A stretch of 64,000 bases of DNA from Streptomyces fuscichromogenes (GCF_014645815.1 NZ_BMML01000022.1:124001-188000), one strand, 5' to 3'; counted from the stretch's first letter, positions 8,870-18,000 are shown. A program made the numbers and translations. The notes: generated from the sequence alone by a model not told the origin.

Positions 8870-9102
8870 CGTGTCCGCGCATTTCACTGCGTTTCGGGCG
8901 TCGGGACTCAGGCCGGCTGTCGTGTGCCGGCCGGCGGAGCCGACCTGACCGTCGGCGGCCGCATGGACCGCCCCGGCGGCGGGTCACGTCCATATCCGAG
9001 TGCCTCAGGGCCGTTTCTCGGGCCATGGGGTGACGTGAGGCGAGCGCTGCAACGGTGGGGTGCGGGATCCCGCGCCCCCGAACCTCTACAGGAGGCAGCG
9101 GC

Positions 9103-9338
9103 TTGGCGGAGAACTGGGCGGTCCCGGACGTGGCCGGGGCCGATCACGAGCAGTTGCGGGCGTTCGACGAGCCGGAGGCGGTGTCGCCAGGGCGGCCCGC
9201 CCTGCGCGAGCACTTCTTCGACCGGCGCGCCCTGGAGGTCGCTCCGGAACTGCTGGGGGCTCTCGTGGTCTCGCGCTCACGGCGCGGCGTGACGGTCGTG
9301 CGGATCACCGAGGTGGAGGCGTACGAGGGGCCGGACAC
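9103..9338 (+). pseudogene. 3-methyladenine DNA glycosylase (AAG/MPG family), 5' fragment
   Basis: A TTG start at 9103 with GGAGG seven bases upstream opens a frame that matches the N-terminus of the AAG/MPG family: LREHFFDRRALEVAPELLGA, then VVRITEVEAYEGP. The match stops at about 9338, just before the residues that would carry the DNA-binding core; there the frame runs into an MFS transporter fragment read in the wrong frame. Start signals are intact, so a chimeric peptide may still be made, but no glycosylase activity is possible. Confidence 0.7.
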
Positions 9339-9343
9339 GATCC

Positions 9344-9652
9344 ACCGTCGCCGGAGTGGACGGCGCCACCGGGGAGGACGCCGCCATCGCCACCAGCATG
9401 AACAACGCCTCCATGCAGATCGGCAGCGCCATCGGGCTGGCCGCCCTGGTCTCCCTGGGCACCGACCACGCCGCCGCGCTCCAGCACGCGGGCGCCGACC
9501 CGATGACGGCCGCCGCGCACGGAGACGCCTTCAGCTTCGCCATCGCGGCCGGCGTGACGGCCTTCGGCGCGTTCCTCGGCTTCGTCGGGATCCGCCCGGC
9601 ACCGGCCGAGACTCCGACGATGCCGGCCGACACCCGGCAACGCGTGGTCTGA
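9344..9652 (+). pseudogene. MFS transporter (DHA2-like), 3' fragment
   Basis: About 100 codons match the C-terminal end of a 14-helix MFS drug exporter: VDGATGEDAAIATSMNNASM, then QIGSAIGLAALVSLGTDHAA and a final hydrophobic helix (AAGVTAFGAFLGFVGI). The upstream 12 or so helices are missing. It is joined to the glycosylase fragment at about 9338-9344, so one deletion or recombination event created both remnants. Confidence 0.7.
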
Positions 9653-9665
9653 CCCGCAGGGGCGG

Positions 9666-9723
9666 CGGCGTCGTCCCGGCCATGAAAACGGCGCCCGCCC
9701 TTCTCATGGCCGGGACGACGCCG
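9666..9723. terminator. 20-bp perfect inverted repeat, bidirectional terminator-like hairpin
   Basis: Arms 9666-9685 and 9704-9723 are perfectly complementary over 20 bp (CGGCGTCGTCCCGGCCATGA on the left) around an 18-nt loop. It lies 14 bp after the MFS fragment stop. Without a U-tract it fits the G/C-rich hairpin terminators common in streptomycetes, presumably the original terminator of the lost MFS gene. Confidence 0.75.
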
Positions 9724-9833
9724 GTCCCACCACACCGCGCCCCCACGCCCCTGGCTTCCGCGCACCCGCGCCCCCGCGCACGCGGGAACTTCGGACAACC
9801 ACCTGGGCCGTACGCACAGACAGGACGACACAC

Positions 9834-10283
9834 ATGACCGCGAACAACCATCTCGGCTCCTTCGAGCCACGACTCGTCGTCATCCCGTGCGGCAGCCGCA
9901 AACTGGGCTCGCCCGCACGCTCGGCAGACATGTACGTCGGCTCCTATCACCGGGCATGCCGCAAGGCGGCCGACGCGCTGCGACCCGACCGGCTGCTCAT
10001 TCTCTCCGCGCGCCACGGGCTCCTCGACCTCGACGACGTCATCGAGCCGTACGACACACCCCATGGCGCGGCCGACGCGGTGACGAGCCAGGTCCTTCTG
10101 GAGCAGGCGACCCTGCGTGACATCGTCGGCCTCGACCCGGTGGTGGCCCTCGGCGGTGCACGACACGTCAGCCTCGTACGCTCCGTCTGGCCGCACGTCC
10201 GGACGCCGTTGGCCGGAGCCCGCGGCATGGGCGAGCAAATGGCCCGGCTCGCGGCCATGCGCGAGGGACGGGACCACATCTGA
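9834..10283 (+). CDS. DUF6884-like small protein
   Basis: A 149-aa soluble protein. Recognisable family features are VVIPCGSRKL near residue 15, MYVGSYHRACRKAA at 33-46, and LILSARHGLLDLDDVIEPYD at about 54-73. These proteins are widespread in actinobacteria and phages with unknown role; the PCGSRK and SARHGLL motifs look like a conserved active or binding site. ATG at 9834 with AGGA upstream. It stands alone after the hairpin at 9666-9723 and is convergent with the SDR ending at 10430. Confidence 0.7.
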   Translation: MTANNHLGSFEPRLVVIPCGSRKLGSPARSADMYVGSYHRACRKAADALRPDRLLILSARHGLLDLDDVIEPYDTPHGAADAVTSQVLLEQATLRDIVGLDPVVALGGARHVSLVRSVWPHVRTPLAGARGMGEQMARLAAMREGRDHI

Positions 10284-10429
10284 CATGACGCCACCTGCGC
10301 GGCCGCCGGGCCGCCAGACCTCGGCACCCGACGCGGCGCGGCCGTCCCTCGCGCGGCCCGCTCGTCGACCGGTTCGGCGGCCCTCGGCCCGCGCAGGGGT
10401 GGGCGGTCGGGCACGCCGCTCGTCGGCTG

Positions 10430-11194
10430 TCACCAGGTCTGCTCGCCGGCGCGTACGAGGACCTCGTTGACGGCGACCCGGCGGTCCCGGGTGACGATGT
10501 AGGACACGGCGTCGGCGATGTCCTCGGGGCGCAGCAGTTCCATGCCCTCGATCTGGCGCTCGACGGCCTGCCGCACACCGTCGCGGAGGTGTGTGCCGAG
10601 CTCGGTGTCCACCGTGCCGGGCTCTACCACGCTCACCCGCACACGCTTGTGCATGACCTCCTGCCGCAGGGCCTCGGTGAACCCGTTGACGCCGAACTTC
10701 GTCAGGTTGTAGACGGCCGTGCCGGGCCGTGCGACCCGGCCGGCCGTGGAGCTGATGTTGACCAGGTCGGCAACGCGTCGCGGCGGGTCCTCCGCGGCGC
10801 GCAGGAGATGGGGCAGCGCGGCGTGGGTGATGTGGAGGAGCCCCTGGACGTTGACCCCGATCATCCGCTCCCACTCCTCGATCGGCGAGTCCGCGAACTG
10901 CCCGACGCCCATGAAGCCCGCGTTGTTGACGACGGTGTCCAGCCGGCCGAGCCGGGCCACCACCGTGCCCACCGCGGCGGCGGCCTGCCGCTGGTCGGTG
11001 ATGTCCGCCTCCACCACGAGTGCCGTGCCCCCGTCGGCCCGGATCTTGTCGGCGAGCTGCTCCAGCCGCTCACGGCGCCGTCCCAGGACGGCGACCGCGG
11101 CGCCCTCGGCGGCGAGGCTTCGGGCCGTCGCCTCGCCGATCCCGCTGCTCGCGCCGGTCACGAGCGCCACGGTGCTGCTGAGTCGTGCGGTCAT
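10430..11194 (-). CDS. SDR-family oxidoreductase
   Basis: A 254-aa classical SDR with TGASSGIG at residues 13-20, LGRRRERL after the second strand (predicts NADP(H) preference), VNNAG, and the catalytic pair NISS and YNLTK. The ATG at 11194 has GGGAGAAGG upstream. The frame continues upstream as Gly/Val repeats made by a hexanucleotide tract, which is not coding. Substrate unknown. The divergent TetR gene starts 555 bp away. Confidence 0.9.
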   Translation of the reverse strand: MTARLSSTVALVTGASSGIGEATARSLAAEGAAVAVLGRRRERLEQLADKIRADGGTALVVEADITDQRQAAAAVGTVVARLGRLDTVVNNAGFMGVGQFADSPIEEWERMIGVNVQGLLHITHAALPHLLRAAEDPPRRVADLVNISSTAGRVARPGTAVYNLTKFGVNGFTEALRQEVMHKRVRVSVVEPGTVDTELGTHLRDGVRQAVERQIEGMELLRPEDIADAVSYIVTRDRRVAVNEVLVRAGEQTW

Positions 11195-11640
<446 letters not shown>

Positions 11641-11669
11641 CCCGGCGGCGGCAGGCACGGTAGCCTCAC

Positions 11670-11719
11670 AACCGGAACCAGTTCCGGTTACATCGGAACG
11701 ATAAGCGGAACCGGTTCCG
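11670..11719. promoter_or_regulatory. Two palindromic TetR-type operators
   Basis: AACCGGAACCAGTTCCGGTT at 11670-11689 (18 of 20 positions symmetric) and the perfect 14-bp palindrome CGGAACCGGTTCCG at 11706-11719. Both share the core GGAACC/GGTTCC and sit 30-80 bp before the TetR start at 11749. They are very probably the sites where this TetR represses itself. Confidence 0.75.
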
Positions 11720-11748
11720 TTTGCAAGCGCGAGGGAAGGGAGCCGGAA

Positions 11749-12336
11749 TTGGCCACCGACGACGAGGGCGACACCGGGCAGCGGCACAGGCCGCTGCGAG
11801 CCGACGCGCAGCGGAACGAGGACCGGCTGCTGCGGGCCGCGGCGGCCGCGTTCGCGCGCGAGGGAGCGGACGCCTCGGTCAAGGACATCGCCCGCGAGGC
11901 CGGGGTCGGCGTGGGCACGCTCTACCGCCGCTTCCCCTCCAAAGAACTGCTGATCGAGGCGACGTACCGGCACGAGGTACGGATCCTGTGCGAGGCGGCC
12001 CCCGAACTCGCGGCCGCCCTCCCCCCGGAGGAGGCGCTGCGGACGTGGATGGAGCGCTTCGTCGACTTCATGACCACCAAGCACGGCATGGCCGACGCGC
12101 TGCGCGTGGTGCTGACCGACGACGATGAGCGGCAGCAGACCCGCGCCCACCTCGCCGCGGCGGTAGGCCGGCTTCTCACCGCCGGAGACAGCGAGGGCGC
12201 GGTCCGGCCGCAGGCGAAAGCGCACGATGTCCTGATGGCGCTCGGCGGGATCAGCGTCATGGCGGACACCGAGCGCCGACCGGACCTCACGGCGCCACTC
12301 ATCGACCTGCTGCTGCACGGCATCCTGACGAACTGA
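11749..12336 (+). CDS. TetR-family transcriptional regulator
   Basis: A 195-aa repressor with the HTH at about residues 20-70 (ASVKDIAREAGVGVGTLYRRF), which matches the subfamily with a conserved GVGTLYRRFPSKE and a TetR_C-like ligand domain. The TTG at 11749 is chosen since AAGGGAG is six bases upstream and the two palindromes then lie in the promoter rather than in the gene. Its likely targets are itself and perhaps the divergent SDR at 10430-11194, which is a common TetR/SDR pairing. Confidence 0.88.
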   Translation: MATDDEGDTGQRHRPLRADAQRNEDRLLRAAAAAFAREGADASVKDIAREAGVGVGTLYRRFPSKELLIEATYRHEVRILCEAAPELAAALPPEEALRTWMERFVDFMTTKHGMADALRVVLTDDDERQQTRAHLAAAVGRLLTAGDSEGAVRPQAKAHDVLMALGGISVMADTERRPDLTAPLIDLLLHGILTN

Positions 12337-12406
12337 AGGTTCACGGCGGCCGGCCGCCCCGGAGCCGTCCGGCACCCCTGGTGACCGAGCCCGCGCCCCA
12401 GTCGGA

Positions 12407-12420
12407 TTGAAACCGTTCAA
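12407..12420. promoter_or_regulatory. LacI-type operator candidate (distal)
   Basis: TTGAAACCGTTCAA: arms TTGAA/TTCAA around ACCG, the form bound by LacI-family sugar repressors. It is about 95 bp upstream of the rhamnosidase -35 box. Confidence 0.5.
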
Positions 12421-12500
12421 CTCGTCCGCCGCCGCCCCCCGGCCCCGCAGGCGCCTCGACGCCGCGAACTGACCACGCGAGAAAAACCCTTGCACGACGA

Positions 12501-12559
12501 TTGACCCCCGCCTCGCCCGGCTCTACGTTTTCCACGCCTCTTCGTTCTGAATCGATTCA
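12501..12559 (+). promoter_or_regulatory. Rhamnosidase promoter with LacI-type operator
   Basis: A -35 TTGACC (12501-12506), 17-bp spacer, -10 TACGTT (12524-12529), then a perfect 12-bp palindrome TGAATCGATTCA (12548-12559) just past the expected start of transcription. The central CG and location match repression by a LacI-family protein. No lacI-like gene is in the window, so the repressor must be elsewhere. Confidence 0.7.
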
Positions 12560-12587
12560 TTACCATCCCCGTGCGTGAGGAGCCGTA

Positions 12588-15500
12588 GTGATCAGCAGGA
12601 GGAACATTCTCGCGACCGCCGCCGCCACCGTCATGGCGGCGGCGGTCGACGGTGGGTCGGCGGTGGCCGTGCCCGGGTCCGGACCGGTGCGGAGCCAGGC
12701 GCGGGGCGCCGGACCGCGCATCGCCGGGCCGAGCGTGGAGTACGTCCGGCACCCTCTCGGCCTCGACGCCCAGCACCCCCGCCTCAGCTGGCCGTTGACC
12801 GCCGACGGGACGGATGTGCGGCAGAGCGCCTACCAGGTCCGGGTCGCCACCAGCAGGTCCGCACTGGCGCGTCCGGACGTCTGGGACAGCGGAAGGGTCA
12901 CGTCCGCCGAGTCCGCGCTGGTGCCGTACGCCGGCCCCGCCCTGAAGCCCCGCACCCGGTATCACTGGTCCGTGCGGGTGTGGGACGGCGACGGCCGGGC
13001 CTCCGGCTGGAGCGAGCCCTCGTGGTGGGAGACCGGGCTCATGGACACCGGCCAGTGGACCGCCGACTGGATCTCCGCCCCGGCGAGCCTCACCGACGCG
13101 CCGTCCTTCGCGGGCGGTTCGTGGATCTGGTTTCCCGAGGGCGACCCGACGAGCAGCGTGCCGGCCGCCACCCGCTGGTTCCGCGGTGGCGCCGAACTGC
13201 CCGCCGGGATCACGGCGGCGACGCTCGCCATCACCGCCGACAACGTCTACACCGTCTCCGTGAACGGGGTCGAGGTGGCCCACACCGACCTCGACACCGA
13301 CAACGAGGACTGGCGCCGCCCGGCCGTCATCGACGTACTGGACCAGGTGCGCGCGGGAGACAACGTTGTCGCCGTCTCCGCCACCAATGCGACCGTGGGC
13401 CCGGCCGGGCTCCTCGCCGTCCTCGTGGTCCGTACCGCCACCGGTGAGCGGAAGGTGTTCACGGACGCCTCCTGGCGGGCCGTCGACCAGCAACCCGCCG
13501 ACGGCTGGACGGAGTCGGGCTTCGACGACAGCGACTGGCCGGCGGCCAGGGTGGCGGCGGCCTGGGGCGGCGGCCCCTGGGGGCAGGTCGTTCCGGTGTC
13601 GTACGCCGTCACCCAACTGCGCCGCGAGTTCCGGCTGCCGCGCAGGAAGGTGGCCCGCGCCCGTCTGTACGCGACCGCGCTCGGTCTGTACGAGGCCCAT
13701 CTCAACGGCAGCCGGGTGGGCACCGACCAACTCGCCCCGGGCTGGACCGACTACCGCACCCGGGTGCAGTACCAGACGTATGACGTCACCGACCTGCTGA
13801 GACCGGGCGCCAACGCGCTGGGCGCCTACCTCGCTCCCGGCTGGTACGCGGGCAACGTGGGCATGTTCGGACCCGGTCAGTACGGCTCGCACCCGGCGCT
13901 CCTCGCCCAGTTGGAGGTCGTGTACGCGGACGGGACCAGTGAGCGCGTCACCTCGGGCACCGACTGGCGGGCCGCCGCCGGGCCGATCGTCGCCGCCGAC
14001 CTGCTGAACGGCGAGACGTACGACGCGCGCAGGGAGACCCCCGGCTGGACCTCGCCCGGCTTCGACGACGGGAGCTGGCTCGTGGTACGGGACGAGGGCG
14101 ACATCGGGCCGGGCCTGATCGTCGCCCAGGTGGACGGACCGGTGCGCGTGGAACGGGAGTTGACGCCGAAGGCGGTGACCCGGCCCAAGCCCGGCGTCCA
14201 CGTGTTCGACCTGGGGCAGAACATGGTCGGCTCGGTGCGGCTGCGGGTCTCCGGCGATGCCGGGACGACCGTCCGGTTGCGGCACGCCGAAGTGCTCAAC
14301 CCCGACGGCACCGTCTACACCGCCAACCTCCGCAGCGCGGCGGCGACGGACACGTACACCCTCGGGGGCCGGGGCGAGGAGATCTACGAACCCCGATTCA
14401 CCTCCCACGGGTTCCGGTACGTCGAGGTGACCGGGTTCCCCGGCACGCCCACCGCGAGGGCGGTCACCGGGCGGGTCATGCACACGGACGCCCCCTTCAC
14501 CCTCGACTTCGAGACCGACGTGCCGATGCTGAACCAGCTGCACCACAACATCACCTGGGGGCAGCGCGGCAACTTCCTCTCCGTACCGACCGACACCCCG
14601 GCGCGCGACGAACGGCTGGGCTGGACCGGCGACATCAACGTCTTCTCGCCGACCGCCGCCTACACCATGGAGTCGGCGAGGTTCCTGTCCAAGTGGCTCG
14701 TCGACCTGCGGGACTCGCGGACCTCGGCGGGCGCCTTCACGGACGTGGCACCGGCGGTCGGCACCCTCGGCAGCGGTACGGCGGGCTGGGGCGACGCCGG
14801 TGTCACGGTCCCCTGGGCCCTCTACCAGGCCTACGGCGACCGGCAGGTGCTCGCCGACGCCTGGCCGTCCGTCCAGGCCTGGCTCACCTACCTGGAGCAG
14901 CACAGCGACGGACTGCTGCGCCCGGCCGAGGGCTACGGCGACTGGCTGAACGTCGACGACGACACCCCCAAGGACGTCATCGCCACCGCCTACTTCGCGC
15001 ACGGCGCCGACCTCGCGGCCCGGATGGCCGGGGAGCTCGGCGAGGACCCCACGCCGTACAGCGGCCTCTTCGGGCGGATCCGAACGGCCTTCCAGAACGC
15101 CTACGTCACCTCCGACGGCCGGGTACGGGGCGACACGCAGACGGCGTATGTCCTCGCCCTGTCGATGGACCTGCTGCCGGACGCCTCCCGCAAGGCGGCG
15201 GCCGACCGGCTGGTGGCGCTGATCGAAGGCCGGGACTGGCACCTGTCCACCGGGTTCCTCGGCACCCCCCGGCTGCTGCCCGTCCTCACCGACACGGGAC
15301 ACACCGACGTCGCCTACCGTCTGCTGCAGCAGCGTTCGTACCCCGGTTGGGGCTACCAGATCGACCGGGGCTCCACCACGATGTGGGAGCGCTGGGACTC
15401 CATCCGGCCCGACGGCAGCTTCCAGGACCCGGGCATGAACTCCTTCAACCACTATGCCTACGGCTCGGTGGGCGAGTGGATGTACGCGAACATCGCCGGC

Positions 15501-15797
15501 ATCGCGGCGGGCCGGCCCGGCTACCGCGAGATCGTCGTCCGGCCCCGTCCGGGCGGCTCCGTCACCACCGCCCGCGCCACCTTCACCTCGGTCCACGGTC
15601 CCGTCTCCACCCGGTGGCGGCTGCGGTCCGGCCGCTTCACCCTGACCTGCCAGGTGCCGCCCAACACGACCGCCGAGGTCTGGATCCCGGCCTCCGGCCC
15701 GGCGGCGGTCACCCACGGCCACGGCACGTTCCTGCGCCGGGAGGACGGCTGCGCGGTGTACCGCGTGGGCTCCGGCACCCACGAGTTCACCGCCTAG
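12588..15797 (+). CDS. Exported alpha-L-rhamnosidase, GH78
   Basis: A 1069-aa protein that removes terminal alpha-L-rhamnose from plant glycosides or polysaccharides. A twin-arginine signal starts at residue 3 (SRRNIL) with a hydrophobic Ala-rich segment, so export is by Tat. The N-terminal beta-sandwich domains precede the (alpha/alpha)6 catalytic domain at roughly residues 640-970, with DERLGWTGDINVF, EGYGDWLN and WGYQIDRGSTTMWERWDS holding the family's acidic catalytic residues; a C-terminal beta domain follows. Length is normal for streptomycete GH78. The GTG at 12588 follows GAGGAG. It is monocistronic and preceded by LacI-type operators, suggesting induction by rhamnosides. Confidence 0.95.
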   Translation: MISRRNILATAAATVMAAAVDGGSAVAVPGSGPVRSQARGAGPRIAGPSVEYVRHPLGLDAQHPRLSWPLTADGTDVRQSAYQVRVATSRSALARPDVWDSGRVTSAESALVPYAGPALKPRTRYHWSVRVWDGDGRASGWSEPSWWETGLMDTGQWTADWISAPASLTDAPSFAGGSWIWFPEGDPTSSVPAATRWFRGGAELPAGITAATLAITADNVYTVSVNGVEVAHTDLDTDNEDWRRPAVIDVLDQVRAGDNVVAVSATNATVGPAGLLAVLVVRTATGERKVFTDASWRAVDQQPADGWTESGFDDSDWPAARVAAAWGGGPWGQVVPVSYAVTQLRREFRLPRRKVARARLYATALGLYEAHLNGSRVGTDQLAPGWTDYRTRVQYQTYDVTDLLRPGANALGAYLAPGWYAGNVGMFGPGQYGSHPALLAQLEVVYADGTSERVTSGTDWRAAAGPIVAADLLNGETYDARRETPGWTSPGFDDGSWLVVRDEGDIGPGLIVAQVDGPVRVERELTPKAVTRPKPGVHVFDLGQNMVGSVRLRVSGDAGTTVRLRHAEVLNPDGTVYTANLRSAAATDTYTLGGRGEEIYEPRFTSHGFRYVEVTGFPGTPTARAVTGRVMHTDAPFTLDFETDVPMLNQLHHNITWGQRGNFLSVPTDTPARDERLGWTGDINVFSPTAAYTMESARFLSKWLVDLRDSRTSAGAFTDVAPAVGTLGSGTAGWGDAGVTVPWALYQAYGDRQVLADAWPSVQAWLTYLEQHSDGLLRPAEGYGDWLNVDDDTPKDVIATAYFAHGADLAARMAGELGEDPTPYSGLFGRIRTAFQNAYVTSDGRVRGDTQTAYVLALSMDLLPDASRKAAADRLVALIEGRDWHLSTGFLGTPRLLPVLTDTGHTDVAYRLLQQRSYPGWGYQIDRGSTTMWERWDSIRPDGSFQDPGMNSFNHYAYGSVGEWMYANIAGIAAGRPGYREIVVRPRPGGSVTTARATFTSVHGPVSTRWRLRSGRFTLTCQVPPNTTAEVWIPASGPAAVTHGHGTFLRREDGCAVYRVGSGTHEFTA

Positions 15798-15927
15798 ACC
15801 GTACGCCCGTCCGGGCACGGAACCCCTTCTCCCGCGGGCCCGTGCCCGGTGCCGGGAAGCCGGCGAAGAGACCGACGCGTCCCGGCCCGGCTCCCGGCGG
15901 GCGCGGAGCCGCCCTTCCCAGCACCGT

Positions 15928-15974
15928 TTGACAAAGCGGAACACTGTCCCGAATATAAACGGAGCACTGTCCCG
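15928..15974 (+). promoter_or_regulatory. Promoter with duplicated operator (alpha/beta hydrolase)
   Basis: A consensus -35 TTGACA (15928-15933) and AT-rich -10 (GAATATAAA, 15951-15959). Two direct copies of CGGARCACTGTCCCG (15937-15951 and 15960-15974) occupy the spacer and the start region. Each copy is itself an imperfect inverted repeat (CGGAAC-ACT-GTCCCG). This layout predicts tight repression; the regulator is not adjacent. Confidence 0.7.
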
Positions 15975-16068
15975 CTTCGGTCCTGGCCGAGGCCGGCCCG
16001 CGCCTGCGCACCCGCCACCACCCAGCCGGGACCGGCGGCCGCGCAGGCTCCAGAAGGGAATCCCTCTC

Positions 16069-17031
16069 GTGAGTTCTTCCACCGACACCGATGCCACCTC
16101 CGGCTCGCCCGTTCCCGTCCTGTCGTACAGCCCGGTGGTTCTGGCCGTGCCCGGACGCCCCGTCGACCTCCAGGTCCGCGTCTCGGTGCCCGCCACCGGC
16201 ACCAGGCTGCCCGTCCTCCTGCTCTCGCACGGTCACGGCGGCTCCAACAACCTCTCCTCGCTGAACGGGTACGCCCCCCTCGCCAACCTCTGGGCCGCCG
16301 CCGGATTCGCCGTCGTCCAGCCGACCCACCTCAGCTCCCGGACCTTGAGCCACCGGCTCGCGAACGCTCCGGGAGCCCCCTTCTTCTGGCGCTCACGCGC
16401 CGAGGACATGAGCCACGTCCTCGACCGGCTCGACGCGTTGGAGATGACCGTGCCCCAGCTCGCCGGGCGCCTCGACCACGACAGGATCGCGGTCGCCGGG
16501 CACTCCCTCGGCGGCCACACCGCGAGCCTCCTGCTGGGCGCCCGGACCACCGACCCCGACACCGGAGCGGAACTGGACCTGCGCGAGCCCCGGATCAAGG
16601 CGGGCGTGCTGCTGGCCGCACCCGGCAGGGGCGGCGACGTCCTCAACGGACCGATGGCCGAGATGGTGTCGTTCTTCGACACCACCGACTTCGCCACGAT
16701 GACCACGCCCACCCTGGTGGTCGCCGGCGACAAGGACGACTCCTCGCACTTCACCGACATCGGCCCCGACTGGCACGCCGACCCCTACCGCCTCGCCCCC
16801 GCCCCCAAGACCCTGCTCACCCTGTTCGGCGCCGAGCACCTGCTCGGCGGGATCTCCGGATACGACGCCGACGAAACCACCGACGAGAACCCGCAGCGGG
16901 TCGCCGCCCTCGGGCGGCTCACCTCCGCCTACCTGCGCACCCAGCTCTCGCCCGGCGACCACTCCTGGCAGGCGGCCTGCGAGGACCTGACGACCGGGAC
17001 GGATCCGGCCGGACGAGTCGAGTTCAAGTAG
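16069..17031 (+). CDS. Alpha/beta hydrolase, chlorophyllase-like
   Basis: A 320-aa serine hydrolase. SHGHGG near residue 54 forms the oxyanion region, and the nucleophile elbow is GHSLGG with Ser146. A later acidic residue lies in VVAGDKDD, and a His follows in LFGAEHLL. No signal peptide, so cytoplasmic. The fold resembles plant chlorophyllase and bacterial dienelactone hydrolase-like esterases. GTG at 16069 follows GAAGGGA. The upstream frame to 15928 overlaps the promoter and is not coding. Confidence 0.85.
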   Translation: MSSSTDTDATSGSPVPVLSYSPVVLAVPGRPVDLQVRVSVPATGTRLPVLLLSHGHGGSNNLSSLNGYAPLANLWAAAGFAVVQPTHLSSRTLSHRLANAPGAPFFWRSRAEDMSHVLDRLDALEMTVPQLAGRLDHDRIAVAGHSLGGHTASLLLGARTTDPDTGAELDLREPRIKAGVLLAAPGRGGDVLNGPMAEMVSFFDTTDFATMTTPTLVVAGDKDDSSHFTDIGPDWHADPYRLAPAPKTLLTLFGAEHLLGGISGYDADETTDENPQRVAALGRLTSAYLRTQLSPGDHSWQAACEDLTTGTDPAGRVEFK

Positions 17032-17051
17032 GCGCCCGCCACGGGGCGCCT
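17030..17051 (+). terminator. Hairpin terminator after the alpha/beta hydrolase
   Basis: Perfect 8-bp stem AGGCGCCC/GGGCGCCT with a 6-nt loop, starting inside the TAG stop codon at 17029-17031. No U-tract, as usual in high-GC hosts. Confidence 0.6.
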
Positions 17052-17147
17052 CCCGGCGAGGGCGCCGACCGGAAGGCACCAGGCTCCCGAAGAGTCGCCG
17101 GTGCGCACTCCTTGTCGCCCTCACCGCGGGAATCTAGACTCCGACCA

Positions 17148-17165
17148 TGAACTGAAGTCGGTTCA
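17148..17165. promoter_or_regulatory. Cluster operator, copy 1 (SDR at 17197)
   Basis: TGAACTGAAGTCGGTTCA, symmetric at 14 of 18 positions, 31 bp before the SDR start. It is one of six sites matching TGAACTGA-N2-TSAGTTCA in front of the catabolic transcription units. Confidence 0.75.
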
Positions 17166-17196
17166 GTCCTGGATCCGCGGCGGAAGGGAGCGAACC

Positions 17197-18000
17197 ATGG
17201 ACGGTTCCCTCAAGGGCAAGGTCGCTCTCGTCACCGGCGCGGGCCGGGGCATCGGCCGGGCCATCGCGGTGGAGCTGGCCCGGCAGGGCACCTCGGCCGT
17301 GGCCGTCGCCGACCTGGACGAAACGGCGGTCGAGGAGACCGCAGACCTGGTGCGTGCCGAGGGGGCGAAGGCCGAGGCCGTCGGCTGCGATCTGCGGGTG
17401 CGCGACGACATCGAGGCCATGGTGACACGGTGTGCGGAACGCTTCGGCGGCCTCGATGTGCTGGTCAACAACGCGGGAGTGATCGACACCGCGTTCACGA
17501 CCGGCCACGACCACGGTGTCGGTTCGCTTCCCGAGGAGGTGTGGGACGCCGTCTACGAGGTCAACCTCAAGGCCGTCTGGCTGACGACCAGGTTCGCGGC
17601 ACCGTACCTCCGCCGCTCCACCCGCGGCCCGGCCATCGTCAACGCCGCCTCCGTCTCCGGCCTGGTCGGCTTCCCCAACTGCCCCGCCTACGGCGTCACC
17701 AAGGCCGGTGTCATCCATCTGACCAAGGTCACCGCGGTCGACCTGGCCCCGGTGCGCTGCAACTGTTTCTGCCCCGGCGTCATCGACACACAGCTGACGC
17801 AGGAGTACTTCGCCGCGGCGGAGGATCGCGAGGCGATGGCACGGGAACTGGTGGCTCCACAGCTGGTGGACCGCCTGGGACGGCCGGAGGAGGTGGCGCG
17901 GCTCGTCTGCTTCCTGGCTTCGGACAGCGCGGCCTTCATCACGGGCGCCGCCTATGTCGTCGACGGCGGCGCGCTGGCCTGGCGCGGCGTCAAGGGCTGA
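17197..18000 (+). CDS. SDR-family oxidoreductase
   Basis: A 267-aa classical SDR with TGAGRGIG near residue 14, DLDE after the second strand (suggesting NAD(H)), VNNAG, the Ser in NAASVS, and YGVTK. A long segment after NNAG (about residues 95-115) is larger than in minimal SDRs and probably shapes the substrate pocket. Start ATG at 17197 is preceded by GGAAGGGAG. It opens a two-gene operon with the SDR at 18017 (16-bp gap) and has an operator copy in its promoter, placing it in the catabolic regulon. Confidence 0.9.
   Translation: MDGSLKGKVALVTGAGRGIGRAIAVELARQGTSAVAVADLDETAVEETADLVRAEGAKAEAVGCDLRVRDDIEAMVTRCAERFGGLDVLVNNAGVIDTAFTTGHDHGVGSLPEEVWDAVYEVNLKAVWLTTRFAAPYLRRSTRGPAIVNAASVSGLVGFPNCPAYGVTKAGVIHLTKVTAVDLAPVRCNCFCPGVIDTQLTQEYFAAAEDREAMARELVAPQLVDRLGRPEEVARLVCFLASDSAAFITGAAYVVDGGALAWRGVKG

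Noticed and set aside
12345..12358. GGCGGCCGGCCGCC as a terminator of the TetR gene
   Set aside because: It is a loop-less GC palindrome that can arise by chance in this composition; no evidence for a transcript end.
12417..16202. Long minus-strand frame opposite the rhamnosidase
   Set aside because: Same cause; the plus-strand frame has a Tat signal, GH78 motifs and a promoter.
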